From Sedimentisphaerales bacterium (GTDB lineage Bacteria > Planctomycetota > Phycisphaerae > Sedimentisphaerales > SG8-4): 62,753 bases of DNA. Under the pieces are notes generated by a model, which did no database searches, was not told the DNA's origin, and saw nothing but the letters and a program-made list of their open reading frames with translations. Positions within the stretch are counted from its first letter, which is position 1. Each line of letters begins with the position of its first letter. Made by a program: the position numbers and the translations under genes. Shown piece by piece: positions 52,692-61,807 of the stretch. The stretch is from assembly GCA_016928975.1 (NCBI GenBank), contig JAFGJR010000041.1, forward strand, positions 1 through 62,753. The letters are read 5' to 3'.

Positions 52692-53235
52692 GGGACACCT
52701 CACAATCCTCAATCTGCCCTGCGGCCAGAGCGGCACGGAGCTTCGCCTTCGCGCGGTATAGCGACACGCCGACGACGTTGATCGCGACGTTCAACTCCCG
52801 GGCGATCTGCCGGTAGCTCATGGCCTCCAGGTACCTCAGACAGAACACCCTTGCCTCCTGCGGGGGCAGCAAATGGATCTGCTCTCTCAGTTGCGACGCC
52901 AGGTCGTTCGTATGGGCCCGATCGAGCGGGTCCTCATCGACCGTTGGCGGCCGGCAGTCGTTCGCCCCGGTGCGGCGCTGCTCCTGGCGAGTTCTCTGGC
53001 GCAGTCTGTCGATGGCGCGCGTCGTGGCTAGGCGGACAAGCAAACCGGCGACGTTGCGCACGGGCTCTCGTCCGGCGATCTCGAAGGCGGCCAGGAACGT
53101 CTCCTGGAAGCAATCGGCGGCGTCGCTGTGATTGGCCAACAGCCTGTAGGCCGTCCGCCACACGGCCGGGCCGTGATCCCGAACAATCGACTGCCAGTCC
53201 TGGCCTTGCAAGGAGCACCCTCGTGTACAACGCAT
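52675..53235 (-). CDS. ECF-family RNA polymerase sigma factor
   Basis: The 186-residue protein has a sigma-2 region (AVWRTAYRLLANHSDAADCFQETFLAAF) and a sigma-4 region (LPPQEARVFCLRYLEAMSYRQIARELNVAINVVGVSLYRAKAKL), as in extracytoplasmic-function sigma factors. It directs transcription in response to an envelope signal. The next gene is a likely anti-sigma, and two secreted paralogues complete the operon. The ATG start has a weak GAAGTGAACG site. A TGTAACA (minus strand, about 53289-53296) lies upstream and may be the autoregulated -35, a weak guess. Confidence 0.88.
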   Translation of the reverse strand: MRCTRGCSLQGQDWQSIVRDHGPAVWRTAYRLLANHSDAADCFQETFLAAFEIAGREPVRNVAGLLVRLATTRAIDRLRQRTRQEQRRTGANDCRPPTVDEDPLDRAHTNDLASQLREQIHLLPPQEARVFCLRYLEAMSYRQIARELNVAINVVGVSLYRAKAKLRAALAAGQIEDCEVSHAKQT

Positions 53236-53360
53236 CGTTCACTTCGCTTGGCGCCTGTCCGTAGATATGTCGCCGGACGCCACCGGTTTGTTACAGGCGC
53301 GCCCGTCACAGCACGGTGAAAGAAAACTGCAACATTCTCGCCGCACGTGGTTTTTTTCGC

Positions 53361-53389
53361 TTGCATTTTCTGCCGGGCCCTATCACAAT
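53361..53389 (+). promoter_or_regulatory. Candidate promoter of the TPR lipoprotein gene
   Basis: TTGCAT at 53361-53366 and CACAAT at 53384-53389 are 17 bp apart, about 70 bp before the start codon. Both hexamers match the consensus only partly. Confidence 0.4.
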
Positions 53390-53456
53390 ACCCCCCATCG
53401 GTCCTACGATGCTGTCGTCTGGAGGCGCAAACGTAGGGATGCTTTGGAGGCGTTCA

Positions 53457-54152
53457 ATGACGCTTGGATGTAGGGATATGTCACTGGTGGCAAGGGGGGT
53501 CGTGATTCTGGGGCTGCCGGGGTGTGTCCTGATGATCCTCGCCGGCTGCGCAGGAACGGAGGCCCCGGCACAGCTTGTCAATCGTGAAGTCATCACGACG
53601 CCCGACAGCACCGAGGCGTGGTTGCTTGCCCGGCTCGAGGACAAGTTCGAGAACCCGGAAGTGCACTACCAGTTGGCCCACCTGTATCACAAATCCCAGA
53701 ACTGGACGAAGGCGGAGCGCTACTACGTTCAGGCAATCAGCTTCGATCCGGGCATGAAGGAGGCTCAGGCCGGCCTGGTGAAGATGTTCATCGACAGCGG
53801 CGACAAGCCCAAGGCCGAGGAATTCGCCAACGCCTACATTCGGCAGGCTGCCCTGTCGGTCAAGGAGACGTTGCGGCTCGGCTGGGAGTTCGAGCAGCTC
53901 GGACTCGACGACTACGCGTTGCGGAGCTACAAGCAGGCCGTCGCCGCCGCGCCCGATTCCTATGCGGCTAATAAGCAGCTCGGACTCTACTACCTCGGCA
54001 AGGACGACTCTGCGAATGCCAAGCTGTACCTGATGCGGAGCTTCCAGCTCAATCCGAGGCAGCCCGAGGTCGCCGGGGCGCTTGGCCGGCTGGGTGTCGT
54101 CGTTCAGACCCCCGGCATCCCAGAGGGACCGCTGGAGGAGAAGACAAAGTAG
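53457..54152 (+). CDS. TPR-repeat lipoprotein
   Basis: The 231-residue protein has a signal peptide with the lipobox MILAGC, so it is a predicted lipoprotein. About four TPR-like helical pairs follow (HYQLAHLYHKSQNWTKAERY, AEEFANAYIRQAAL, DDYALRSYKQAVAAAPDSY, NKQLGLYYLGKDDSANAKLY). GGAGG lies 6 nt before the ATG 53457, which decides the start. It probably acts as an adaptor in envelope assembly; the role is unknown. A strong terminator follows. Confidence 0.78.
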   Translation: MTLGCRDMSLVARGVVILGLPGCVLMILAGCAGTEAPAQLVNREVITTPDSTEAWLLARLEDKFENPEVHYQLAHLYHKSQNWTKAERYYVQAISFDPGMKEAQAGLVKMFIDSGDKPKAEEFANAYIRQAALSVKETLRLGWEFEQLGLDDYALRSYKQAVAAAPDSYAANKQLGLYYLGKDDSANAKLYLMRSFQLNPRQPEVAGALGRLGVVVQTPGIPEGPLEEKTK

Positions 54153-54227
54153 GAGAGCCAGTGATCAGTTGTTGGTGGCCACTGGAGGGCTCAAACTGGC
54201 AACTGAGGTAAACCGGCTTTTTCATTG

Positions 54228-54261
54228 CCCCGTGGCGAATGGATGCGCTGCGGGGTTTTTT
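54228..54261 (+). terminator. Rho-independent terminator after the TPR gene
   Basis: CCCCGTGGCG and CGCTGCGGGG pair in a 10-bp stem (two G-U pairs) and are followed by TTTTTTG. It lies 75 bp after the TPR stop and before the GH28 start. Confidence 0.8.
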
Positions 54262-54292
54262 GTTTTCGTGGGCTCCGATGGAGAGACTGACG

Positions 54293-55855
54293 ATGAAGCC
54301 GACCACGACGTTGCTGGTCCTGTGGTTGGGTGGCCTGTGCGGCGCCGCCAACGTACCGGTGGGAGAGGTCCTCCACGACATCCGCGCCTACGGCGCCGTT
54401 GGCGACGGGCAGACGCTGTGCACGGAGGCGATCCAGAAAGCGATTGACAGGTGTGCAGAGGCGGGCGGCGGGACCGTGTACCTACCCGCGGGCCGATTCC
54501 CGTCCGGCACGATCTGCCTCAAGAGCGGCGTCACACTGCGCCTCGACGCCGGCTGCACGCTGCTGGGAAGCACCAACCTGCGGGATTACCCGGCGACGGT
54601 CCCGGCATGGCGATCCTACACGGACAACTACACCGACAAGAGCCTCCTCTACGGCGAGAAACTCGAGCGGATCGGCATCACCGGGCGAGGCGTGATCGAC
54701 GGGCAAGGCGCGGCGTTCAAGGGTCCGTATAAAGTCCGCCCGTACATGATCCGGCTCATCGAGTGCCGCGACGTGACGGTCGAAGACGTCACGATCAAGG
54801 ACTCCCCGATGTGGGTCCAGCATTACCTGGCGTGCGATGATGTCCGCATCCGCGACATCACCGTGCGCAGCCACGTCAACGCCAACAACGACGGCATCGA
54901 TATCGATTCCTGCCGGCGCGTGACCGTGAGCGGCTGCAATATCGACTCCGGCGACGATGCGATCGTGCTCAAAAGCACCTCCGCGCGGCCCTGCACGGAA
55001 GTGGTGGTGAGCAACTGCATCCTGCGCAGCACGTGCAACGCGCTGAAGATGGGAACCGAATCGAACGGAGGGTTCCAGAACGTCGTCCTGACCGGCTGCA
55101 CGATCCACGACACCCGCCTGGCGGGCGTGGCTCTGGAGATCGTCGATGGCGGCGCGATGGACCGCGTCGTCGTCTCGGATATGACGATGCGCGGCGTCGG
55201 CACGCCGGTCTTCCTGCGGCTCGGCAACCGCGCCAGGGTCTTCAAGGAGGACATGGGCAAGCCCGGCATCGGAAGCATGCGAAACCTCACGATCAGCAAC
55301 ATCGAAGCGACCGGCGCCAATCCCACCGGCTGCGCCCTGGCGGGCCTGCCGGACGCGAAGATCGAGAACGTCACCCTCAGGGACATTCGCCTGTCCTTTG
55401 CAGGCGGCGGCACGGCAGGGGAGGCGTCCCGCACGATCCAGGAAGAGCCGGACGCATACCCGGAATACAAGATGTTCGGCCGGCTGCCCGCCTGGGGCCT
55501 GTACTGCCGCCACATCACGGGCCTGACGCTGGCCAACGTGCAACTGCAATTGGCCGGCGATGACCGGCGCCACGCCGTCGTGTTCGAGGATGTCAAGGGC
55601 GCCGTGATTGACGGCCTGGACGCCCCATATTCAAACGGCGCGGTGTCGGTGCTTCGACTGGCCGACGTGCAGGATGTGTTCCTTCGCAACTGTCGGCCGC
55701 AGGCGGGAACGTCGGTGTTCCTGAGCGTGCAAGGCGCGCGGTCCGATGGTATCACCCTCGTGGGCAACGACCTTCGCGGCGTGAGAAAAGTCATTGAGGC
55801 GGCCGCAAGTGTGCCGCCCGCCGTCATCGCGCTGGTCGCGAACCGAAATGAATAG
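54293..55855 (+). CDS. Glycoside hydrolase family 28 (polygalacturonase-like)
   Basis: The 520-residue protein has a weak signal sequence (TTTLLVLWLGGLCGAA) and GGAGAG before the ATG. A pectate-lyase-like start (DIRAYGAVGDGQTLCTEAIQKAIDRC) leads into the beta-helix. The catalytic Asp motifs are NANNDGIDIDS and SGDDAIVLKS, and the following TCNALKMGTES occupies the Gly-His region. It would split galacturonan or rhamnogalacturonan. The uxaE gene comes 23 bp after its stop, which links pectin cleavage to galacturonate use. Confidence 0.9.
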   Translation: MKPTTTLLVLWLGGLCGAANVPVGEVLHDIRAYGAVGDGQTLCTEAIQKAIDRCAEAGGGTVYLPAGRFPSGTICLKSGVTLRLDAGCTLLGSTNLRDYPATVPAWRSYTDNYTDKSLLYGEKLERIGITGRGVIDGQGAAFKGPYKVRPYMIRLIECRDVTVEDVTIKDSPMWVQHYLACDDVRIRDITVRSHVNANNDGIDIDSCRRVTVSGCNIDSGDDAIVLKSTSARPCTEVVVSNCILRSTCNALKMGTESNGGFQNVVLTGCTIHDTRLAGVALEIVDGGAMDRVVVSDMTMRGVGTPVFLRLGNRARVFKEDMGKPGIGSMRNLTISNIEATGANPTGCALAGLPDAKIENVTLRDIRLSFAGGGTAGEASRTIQEEPDAYPEYKMFGRLPAWGLYCRHITGLTLANVQLQLAGDDRRHAVVFEDVKGAVIDGLDAPYSNGAVSVLRLADVQDVFLRNCRPQAGTSVFLSVQGARSDGITLVGNDLRGVRKVIEAAASVPPAVIALVANRNE

Positions 55856-55878
55856 AAGCAGGTGGTTGGGGAAATCGT

Positions 55879-57129
55879 ATGATTCTGGGCAACGACTCCG
55901 TTGGAATCGGCGATCGCTTCGGACATCAGGGCAAGGCGCAACTGGCGGCGCTGATCGAAGCGAAGAGGCAGGGCGTCGACATCACGCCGGTCTGGAACAA
56001 GTCGAATCGCGAGCACTCCATCATCGGCACCCGGCCTGCGAACGTGCGCGAGGAGGCGGATGCCGCCGTTGCCGCGTGCGACTGGGAAGGTCCTTACTTC
56101 GTCGATGCGGACCACATCAGTCTGTCCAATGTCGACGGCTTCCTCGAAGCGAGTGACTTCTTCACGCTCGACGTCGCCGACGTTATAGGCAAGTCCGCAC
56201 CATCGGCGGACGTCGATGCCTTCCTGGCAAAGCACAAGAGCCTGCTCGGGTCCCACCGGATCGATGGAATGGAGACGGCGGTGGAGATCGACGCCGCCCG
56301 ACTCAAGAGTATTGCGTCGAAGTATCTCGCCGCCGTCCGGCAGGCAGGCGCCATCTATCGTCACATCGAGGCGGCCAAAGGCGCCGGCAACTTCATCACG
56401 GAGGTCTCGATGGATGAGACCGACACGCCGCAAACGCCCATCGAGATGTTCGTCATCCTCGCCGCGATTGCCGACGAGGCAATCCCCGCACAGACCATCG
56501 CCCCCAAGTTCAGCGGCCGGTTCAACAAAGGCGTCGATTACGTCGGCGACGTGAAGCAGTTCGCCCGCGAGTTCGAGCAGGATCTGGCCGTGATCCGGTT
56601 CGCCGTCCATGAATTCGGCCTGCCCAAAGACCTCAAGCTCAGCGTGCACTCCGGCAGCGACAAGTTCTCCATCTACAAACCGATCCGCAAGGCTCTGAAG
56701 GAATTCGATGCCGGTCTGCACCTCAAGACCGCCGGCACGACGTGGCTGGAGGAGCTGATCGGCCTGGCGCTGGCGGGTGGCGAGGGCCTGGCCATCGCGA
56801 AGGACATTTACGCCAGGGCTCTCGCTCGCATCGACGAGCTGTGCGGCCCATACGCCACGGTGATCGACATCGACCGACGCAAGCTGCCCACGGCGGACGA
56901 CGTCGCCGGGTGGGATAGCGAGCGGTTCGCCGTGACCCTGCGGCACAATCCCGCCTGCCCGCAGTACAACCCCAGCTTCCGCCAGCTCCTGCACATCGCC
57001 TACAAAATCGCCGCCGAAATGGCCCCCCGCTTCACCAACGCCCTCCAGAAGTACGAGCCCACCATCGCGCCACAAGTGACCACCAACATCCTTGATCGCC
57101 ACATCCGCCCGTTGTTCTCGGGGTGGTAG
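55879..57129 (+). CDS. uxaE: D-tagaturonate epimerase (UxaE-type)
   Basis: The 416-residue protein matches the UxaE family, which interconverts D-tagaturonate and D-fructuronate in bacteria that degrade galacturonate through this shortcut. Motifs include NDSVGIGDRFGHQGKAQLAA, YFVDADHISLSNVDGF, DETDTPQTPIEMFVILAA, SVHSGSDKFSIY and RHNPACPQYNPSFRQLLHIAYK. The His and Asp residues in these stretches could bind the metal. It lies 23 bp downstream of GH28, so it is probably in one operon. Confidence 0.88.
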   Translation: MILGNDSVGIGDRFGHQGKAQLAALIEAKRQGVDITPVWNKSNREHSIIGTRPANVREEADAAVAACDWEGPYFVDADHISLSNVDGFLEASDFFTLDVADVIGKSAPSADVDAFLAKHKSLLGSHRIDGMETAVEIDAARLKSIASKYLAAVRQAGAIYRHIEAAKGAGNFITEVSMDETDTPQTPIEMFVILAAIADEAIPAQTIAPKFSGRFNKGVDYVGDVKQFAREFEQDLAVIRFAVHEFGLPKDLKLSVHSGSDKFSIYKPIRKALKEFDAGLHLKTAGTTWLEELIGLALAGGEGLAIAKDIYARALARIDELCGPYATVIDIDRRKLPTADDVAGWDSERFAVTLRHNPACPQYNPSFRQLLHIAYKIAAEMAPRFTNALQKYEPTIAPQVTTNILDRHIRPLFSGW

Positions 57130-57336
57130 AGCCGTTGCTGGGAGTGTGACGACTGTGAAGCGGGCAGTCACCTCTATTCTGGTCACAGGTTGTCTCGAAC
57201 ACGGTGAAACATGCGGGCCCTCCCTTGTGTCCTCCGGGTGGGCGAATACAATGCCAGGCGGAGGGTTGGCTGTGCTGGCGGGTCAACTTGCCTCGCAGAT
57301 ACGCCGGCGATTCGAATGCGGCACAGGAGAGAGCCG

Positions 57337-58602
57337 ATGGATAGTCATAGAGGTGAGAGGATCACGCGCAGGGTGCTGCTCGGTGGCGCGGCGGCGGTAG
57401 TGGCGTTTGCGGCGGCGCCTCGCGAGGTGCTTGCGCGCGGCGAGCAGACTGCGGCCGGCAAAAAGATTGACTTCTGGGACCGGCAACGAAAGGGCGCGAA
57501 CTTCTTCAATCGCGTGCCCGCGGCCCAGCGATTCAAAGCCGCTTCCGAGCTGGGCCTGGAATTCATACGACTCGTTCCGGACAAATGGGAGTCGGCGGGC
57601 CGAGACTTCCTGATCGGTTCGGCAGATGAGTACCGGGGTCTCGTGGAAGCGGATCTCGCCACGCTGAAAGCGACGCTGGACCTGGCGGCGGCGAGCGGAA
57701 ACAGGGTCATCCTCGGCATGCTCAGCCTCCCGGGGGCTCGCTGGCAACAACACAACGATGGAAAACAGGACTATCGACTCTGGAATTCACAGGCCTATCA
57801 GGCGCAGGCGGTCCAATTCTGGAGAGACCTGGCCGCTGGACTGCGCGGGCACCCGGCGATCGTGGCCTTCAATCCGCTCAACGAGCCGCATCCCGAACGG
57901 CAGGCGGGCCTCGACGGGCCCGAAGAGGCGGGGTTCCCCGACTGGCTCCAGAAGCACCGAGGAACGTGTGGCGACCTGGATCGGTTCTACCGCAACGTGT
58001 GCCCCGCGATCCGCGAGGTCGATCCGGACACCCCGATTCTCGTGGAAGGCTACGGGTATGGATCCGTTAACGGCCTCTCCTGCCTTTCGCCGATTGGCGA
58101 TCCGAGCATCCTCTATTCCTTTCATTTCTACGACCCCTGGGCCTATACGACGACTCGTGTGAACAAGGGCCGGTACGTCTACCCGGACCGGATGCCCGAA
58201 TCCTGGAACGGACCCACGGCGAGATGGAGCAAGGCGAACCTGGGCGCCTTGCTGGAGCCGGTCGAGCGATGGGCCGAGAGGCACGGGATTCCGCATTCCC
58301 GGATCGTCGCCGCGGAGTTCGGCTGCGGGAGACAGTCGGCAGGCGCGAAGGAGTATCTCAGCGACCTGATCGCTCTGCTCAATGAAAAAGGCTACCACTG
58401 GGCGTTCTACTCCTACCGGGAGGATACGTGGGACAGCATGGATTATGAGCTGGGCGCCGACCAGGCCGATCCCGGCGGTCACGCTCTGCTGGAACAGGGC
58501 AAGTACCGCACCAAGCCGTGGCGAGACAACCCCTTGTTCGACGTCCTGAAGAAAGAGTTTCGCCGAGGCTCCGAGAGCAAGCCCCCGTCCACTGCGAAAT
58601 AG
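57337..58602 (+). CDS. Glycoside hydrolase family 5-type cellulase/glucanase, Tat-type signal
   Basis: The 421-residue protein begins with a twin-arginine-like signal (ITRRVLLGGAAAVVAFAAAP). The barrel has GANFFNRVPAAQRFKAA, ELGLEFIRLVPDKWE, the acid/base Glu in FNPLNEPH, SFHFYDPWAYTT and a putative nucleophile Glu in VAAEFGCG. The order and spacing fit GH5. It would hydrolyse beta-glucan or mannan outside the cytoplasm. AGGAGAGAGCC precedes the ATG. It follows uxaE at 207 bp on the same strand. Confidence 0.88.
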   Translation: MDSHRGERITRRVLLGGAAAVVAFAAAPREVLARGEQTAAGKKIDFWDRQRKGANFFNRVPAAQRFKAASELGLEFIRLVPDKWESAGRDFLIGSADEYRGLVEADLATLKATLDLAAASGNRVILGMLSLPGARWQQHNDGKQDYRLWNSQAYQAQAVQFWRDLAAGLRGHPAIVAFNPLNEPHPERQAGLDGPEEAGFPDWLQKHRGTCGDLDRFYRNVCPAIREVDPDTPILVEGYGYGSVNGLSCLSPIGDPSILYSFHFYDPWAYTTTRVNKGRYVYPDRMPESWNGPTARWSKANLGALLEPVERWAERHGIPHSRIVAAEFGCGRQSAGAKEYLSDLIALLNEKGYHWAFYSYREDTWDSMDYELGADQADPGGHALLEQGKYRTKPWRDNPLFDVLKKEFRRGSESKPPSTAK

Positions 58603-58753
58603 GCCAAATGGGTCCGAAGTGAAGGGGTCGGCACTTCTTCTCGGCCTCGTCTCACCAGCAGGGTCCCGGGGCACCAGTTTCCGGACCTCTACGGACGAAA
58701 AAGCCCTTGCGGCGTCGGCTGTCGAGGCAGACCGCATGCCCTATTCGATGTCG

Positions 58754-59359
58754 TTATTCGCCGTCCTTCGTTTCTGCCGGCACGAACCTGATCATGTAGT
58801 TGAAACCGAGGTCCAGTAGGCTCACCTTCCGGAAACCGGATCGGGCCGCCATTGCGTCGACCTGGTCGGGCGAGAGTCGCATCTGCTCCGGCGGTCCGTA
58901 TGACAGGTCGTTCTTGCTGCATTCGACAATCGCCGCACAGCCGCCCGGCTTGAGCACGCGACGAATCTCCGAGAACAAGCGGTCGGCGCTGCGGGTCATC
59001 TCCGGCACGTGGAGCACAGTGGCCACGAGGCACACGTCTATAGCGCCATCTCGGATCGGCAACGGCCCGGTGGCGTCGGCCACCATTGCGGTCACGTTTG
59101 CAGCACCCTTCTTGGTGGCCCACTCCGTCAGTCCGCGGATGAGGTCCGGTGATTTGTCCAGGGCATACACCGCGCCGGAACTACCGACAAGCTCGGCCGC
59201 GTGCATCGCGTATTCGCCCACGCCGCACCCGATGTCGAGAAATACATCCCCTGCCTTCAGTCCCAGCTCCCCAAACACGCGGCCCGAGTCTTGCATGGCA
59301 AAACTGCTTGGCCGCCTATGACTACACTCATGCGGTTCACGTTCACGTCTCTGGTTCAT
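58754..59359 (-). CDS. SAM-dependent methyltransferase
   Basis: The 201-residue protein is a class I methyltransferase: VFLDIGCGVGEYAMHAAEL is the SAM-binding motif I, VYALDKSP the acidic motif II, VADATGPLPIRDGAIDVCLVATVLHV the post-motif region, and EIRRVLKPGG the typical motif. Start at the ATG 59359 after GGAGAG; longer frames run into a repeat. Substrate is unknown. It stands alone. Confidence 0.85.
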   Translation of the reverse strand: MNQRREREPHECSHRRPSSFAMQDSGRVFGELGLKAGDVFLDIGCGVGEYAMHAAELVGSSGAVYALDKSPDLIRGLTEWATKKGAANVTAMVADATGPLPIRDGAIDVCLVATVLHVPEMTRSADRLFSEIRRVLKPGGCAAIVECSKNDLSYGPPEQMRLSPDQVDAMAARSGFRKVSLLDLGFNYMIRFVPAETKDGE

Positions 59360-59516
59360 GGGATTAGCTCTCCACCGGCTCTTCGATCCCGGCATGCCAC
59401 ACATTCTACCAACCGCTCCGCTCGCGTAAACCAAAACCCCCAAACAAGAAGCACGGTACGGCTCCAGTCTCTCCCAAGCGCCCTTGGCCACAGAGGACCC
59501 AGAGCCCACAGGGCCT

Positions 59517-59556
59517 CTGACTTCACACTTCAAACTTGAAACTTCAAACTCCCACC
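59517..59556. repeat. AAACTTGAAACTTCAAA-type tandem repeat
   Basis: Units of the form TTCAAACTTGAAAC repeat in tandem. The style is like the class-A low-complexity repeats but with another word. Confidence 0.5.
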
Positions 59557-59563
59557 TTGCCCC

Positions 59564-59592
59564 TTGACACTTGCCCCTCGCCTTCGTCTAAT
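59564..59592 (+). promoter_or_regulatory. Candidate promoter without an assigned gene
   Basis: TTGACA at 59564-59569 and TCTAAT at 59587-59592 have exactly 17 bp between them. Whether the transcript is the leader of the propeller lipoprotein gene or a separate RNA is not known. Confidence 0.5.
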
Positions 59593-60030
59593 ACTCCCCA
59601 GCGAAACACTCCTGGCAAAGGCGCGAAAGATGCCGGTCGCGGCCCGATCCGGGCCGGACAGATGTGGTGAGGCCAAAGATAACGCGAAGACTTGCGGAAC
59701 GTGGATTCCCCTGAAAAAGCCCTATTTGGGGCCTCCTTACCCTCATTCTCGGGCCCGAAAACGCAGGTGGTTTGGCCCTTTTCGAGGGTTCGTCAGCGGA
59801 GTCAAATGTGTAGGTGCAACTCCCAATCCTCGAATCCTGCCCAATCTTTTTAACGAGGCACTTTTTCTATTGAAGTCCCCTCAACCAAAAATGTACTGTG
59901 GTAGCTTCAGGATAGAGCAGGTTCTGAGCATGTAGTCTGCCTTTGGATTTGGCGTCCCGTCTCGGTGGCCTGCCTCCATCTCACCGCGACAGTGACGTGG
60001 CTAATGGTTCATCTTGGAAGGAGTGTCGAC

Positions 60031-61803
60031 ATGCACTACGTGCACAGGAAGACAGAGATAATTGGTGCTGGCCTTATGCTTTCCATATCTGCAGCGATTG
60101 GCATCTTGGGCTGTGCTTATCACTCTGAATACAGTGGGGACGTGAAGGTCACTGAAGAGCATCTGGGTTCAGAGGGACGTACAGGTCTGTATAGTGTGGC
60201 CACGAGCACAGGAGGTGATCATTGCCGCGTGGCATACGCTGTGAGAAAGGGCAAGAAATGGATTGTGGTGGTGGATGGTCAGCGCGGACAGAGCTTTGAC
60301 AAACTGAAAGAAGGTCATCCGGTGTTCAGCCCCAACGGCGCACACTGCGCTTACACTGTCGGAAATGGCGACAAGCAGTTGGTCGTAGTGGATGGTCAGC
60401 CCGGACCTGAGTTTGACGGAATTCAAGCAGATGATCCGATCTTCAGCCCTGACGGTTCACGCATTGCCTATACTGCCAAGAAGGGTAACAAATGGTTGGC
60501 AGTAGTGGACGGTCAACTAGGGCCAGAATTTGATGTGATTAGGAAAGGAAGTCCCGTCTTCAGCCCAGACGGCTCACGGTATGCTTATACCGCTGAGAAT
60601 AGCAGTGAATGGTTGGTGGTAGTAGACGGCCAGCGGCAAGTGGTAAGTGGCGCAACTGAGGTATATGGTCCGATCTTCAGCCCGGACAGTTCACGGCTAG
60701 CCTATGTTGCTCAAGACGGCGACAAGCAGGTGCTTGTCGTAGACGGTCAACGCGGACCGGAGTTTGACAGAATCAAGAAGGACGACTCGCTCTTCAGCCC
60801 TGACAGTTCACGGATTGTCTACGGAGTTCGGAATGGCAATAGACAACTGATGGTGGTAGACGACCAGCCCGGACCAGAATATGACATGGTTGGGGCAAAT
60901 GATCCAGTCTTCAGCCCAGTCGGTTCACGATATGCTTATGCCGCCCGAAATGGCAGCAAGTCGATGATGGTAGTGGATGGGCAGCCCGGACCGGTATTTG
61001 ATGATTTTGCAGAAGGTGATCCCGTCTTCAGCCCTGATGGTTCGCGGTACGCCTATTCCGCCCTAAGTGGTGACAAGTGGGTGGTAGTCACGGACGGTCG
61101 AGTTGGGCCGGAATTTGATGGGATAATGGCAACAAGTCCCGTCTTCAGTCCTGACGGTTCCCGGATTGCGTATGGAGCTCGGGACGGCGGCAAATGGTCA
61201 GTAGTGGTAGACGGTGAACGGGGACCGGAATTCGATGCCATTGCAAAAGGTCATCCGGTATTCAATGCTGACGGTTCAAGATACGCTTACTCTGCCCGAA
61301 ACGGTGGTAAATGGCGAGTCGTAGTCAACGGCCAGCCCGGACCGGAATATGACTTGGTTGGGGCAGAAGATCCAGTTTTCAGCCCAGACGGCTCACGAAT
61401 TGCCTATACGGCCAAGAGCGGCAGCAAATGGTTCGTGGTGGTAGATGGCCAGCCCGGACCAGAATATGACGGGATCGGAGAAGGAGATCCGATCTTCAGT
61501 CCTGACAGCTCGCGGATTGCCTACACGGCCTACAGCGGCAAGAAATGCTTCGTGGTAGTGGATGGGCAGCCCGGACCAGAATATGGCGGGATCTTCAAGG
61601 GAGGTCTCGTCTTCAACCATGATGGGTCGAGAATTGCCTATGGTGCTCTGAACGGGATCAGATGGCGAGTTATGGTTGACGGTCAGCCGGGGCCGGAATA
61701 CTGGAGGATCATGGCAGGTCCAGTCTTCTTGAAAGACGGCTCGATGGAGTACATCGCTTTGAAACCGTTTGGTGGTGTGCTCGTCAGAGTGAACCATCAT
61801 TAG
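60031..61803 (+). CDS. Lipoprotein with 13 highly regular 39-residue propeller-like (PD40/TolB) repeats
   Basis: The 590-residue protein has a signal peptide with a Cys at the lipobox (AAIGILGCAY). GGAAGGAG is 8 nt before the ATG at 60031. From about residue 85 to the end it is thirteen consecutive units with the frame VVVDGQPGPEFD...FSPDGSRIAYTA...GNKW. Units 1-12 are of 39 residues with no gap; the last is irregular and longer. This is the PD40/TolB-like WD40-type blade motif. Thirteen regular units exceed a single 6-8-blade propeller, so the protein is either two propellers or a longer solenoid. The gene is AT-richer than its surroundings. Function is unknown; it may bind proteins or glycan at the surface. 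Confidence 0.8.
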   Translation: MHYVHRKTEIIGAGLMLSISAAIGILGCAYHSEYSGDVKVTEEHLGSEGRTGLYSVATSTGGDHCRVAYAVRKGKKWIVVVDGQRGQSFDKLKEGHPVFSPNGAHCAYTVGNGDKQLVVVDGQPGPEFDGIQADDPIFSPDGSRIAYTAKKGNKWLAVVDGQLGPEFDVIRKGSPVFSPDGSRYAYTAENSSEWLVVVDGQRQVVSGATEVYGPIFSPDSSRLAYVAQDGDKQVLVVDGQRGPEFDRIKKDDSLFSPDSSRIVYGVRNGNRQLMVVDDQPGPEYDMVGANDPVFSPVGSRYAYAARNGSKSMMVVDGQPGPVFDDFAEGDPVFSPDGSRYAYSALSGDKWVVVTDGRVGPEFDGIMATSPVFSPDGSRIAYGARDGGKWSVVVDGERGPEFDAIAKGHPVFNADGSRYAYSARNGGKWRVVVNGQPGPEYDLVGAEDPVFSPDGSRIAYTAKSGSKWFVVVDGQPGPEYDGIGEGDPIFSPDSSRIAYTAYSGKKCFVVVDGQPGPEYGGIFKGGLVFNHDGSRIAYGALNGIRWRVMVDGQPGPEYWRIMAGPVFLKDGSMEYIALKPFGGVLVRVNHH

Positions 61804-61807
61804 GCTC

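Larger units (their letters stand above)
59360..60030. other. Repeat- and promoter-bearing gap before the propeller gene
   Basis: No convincing gene is seen in 671 bp. A tandem TTCAAACTTGAAACTTCAAA-type repeat lies at 59517-59556. A good promoter (TTGACA 59564-59569, TCTAAT 59587-59592, 17-bp spacing) follows, but the nearest confident gene is 440 bp downstream, so a small RNA or a lost gene is possible. An open 123-codon frame at 59564-59935 is not supported by any family. Confidence 0.45.

Noticed and set aside
54166..54262. A possible c-di-GMP riboswitch between the TPR and GH28 genes
   Set aside because: GGTAAACCGGC has a slight resemblance, but the rest of the aptamer is missing; the structure is better explained as a terminator with a T-run.
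60280..61800. CRISPR-like 117-bp periodicity
   Set aside because: It is the codon-level image of the 39-residue propeller repeats and varies at many positions; there are no unique spacers.
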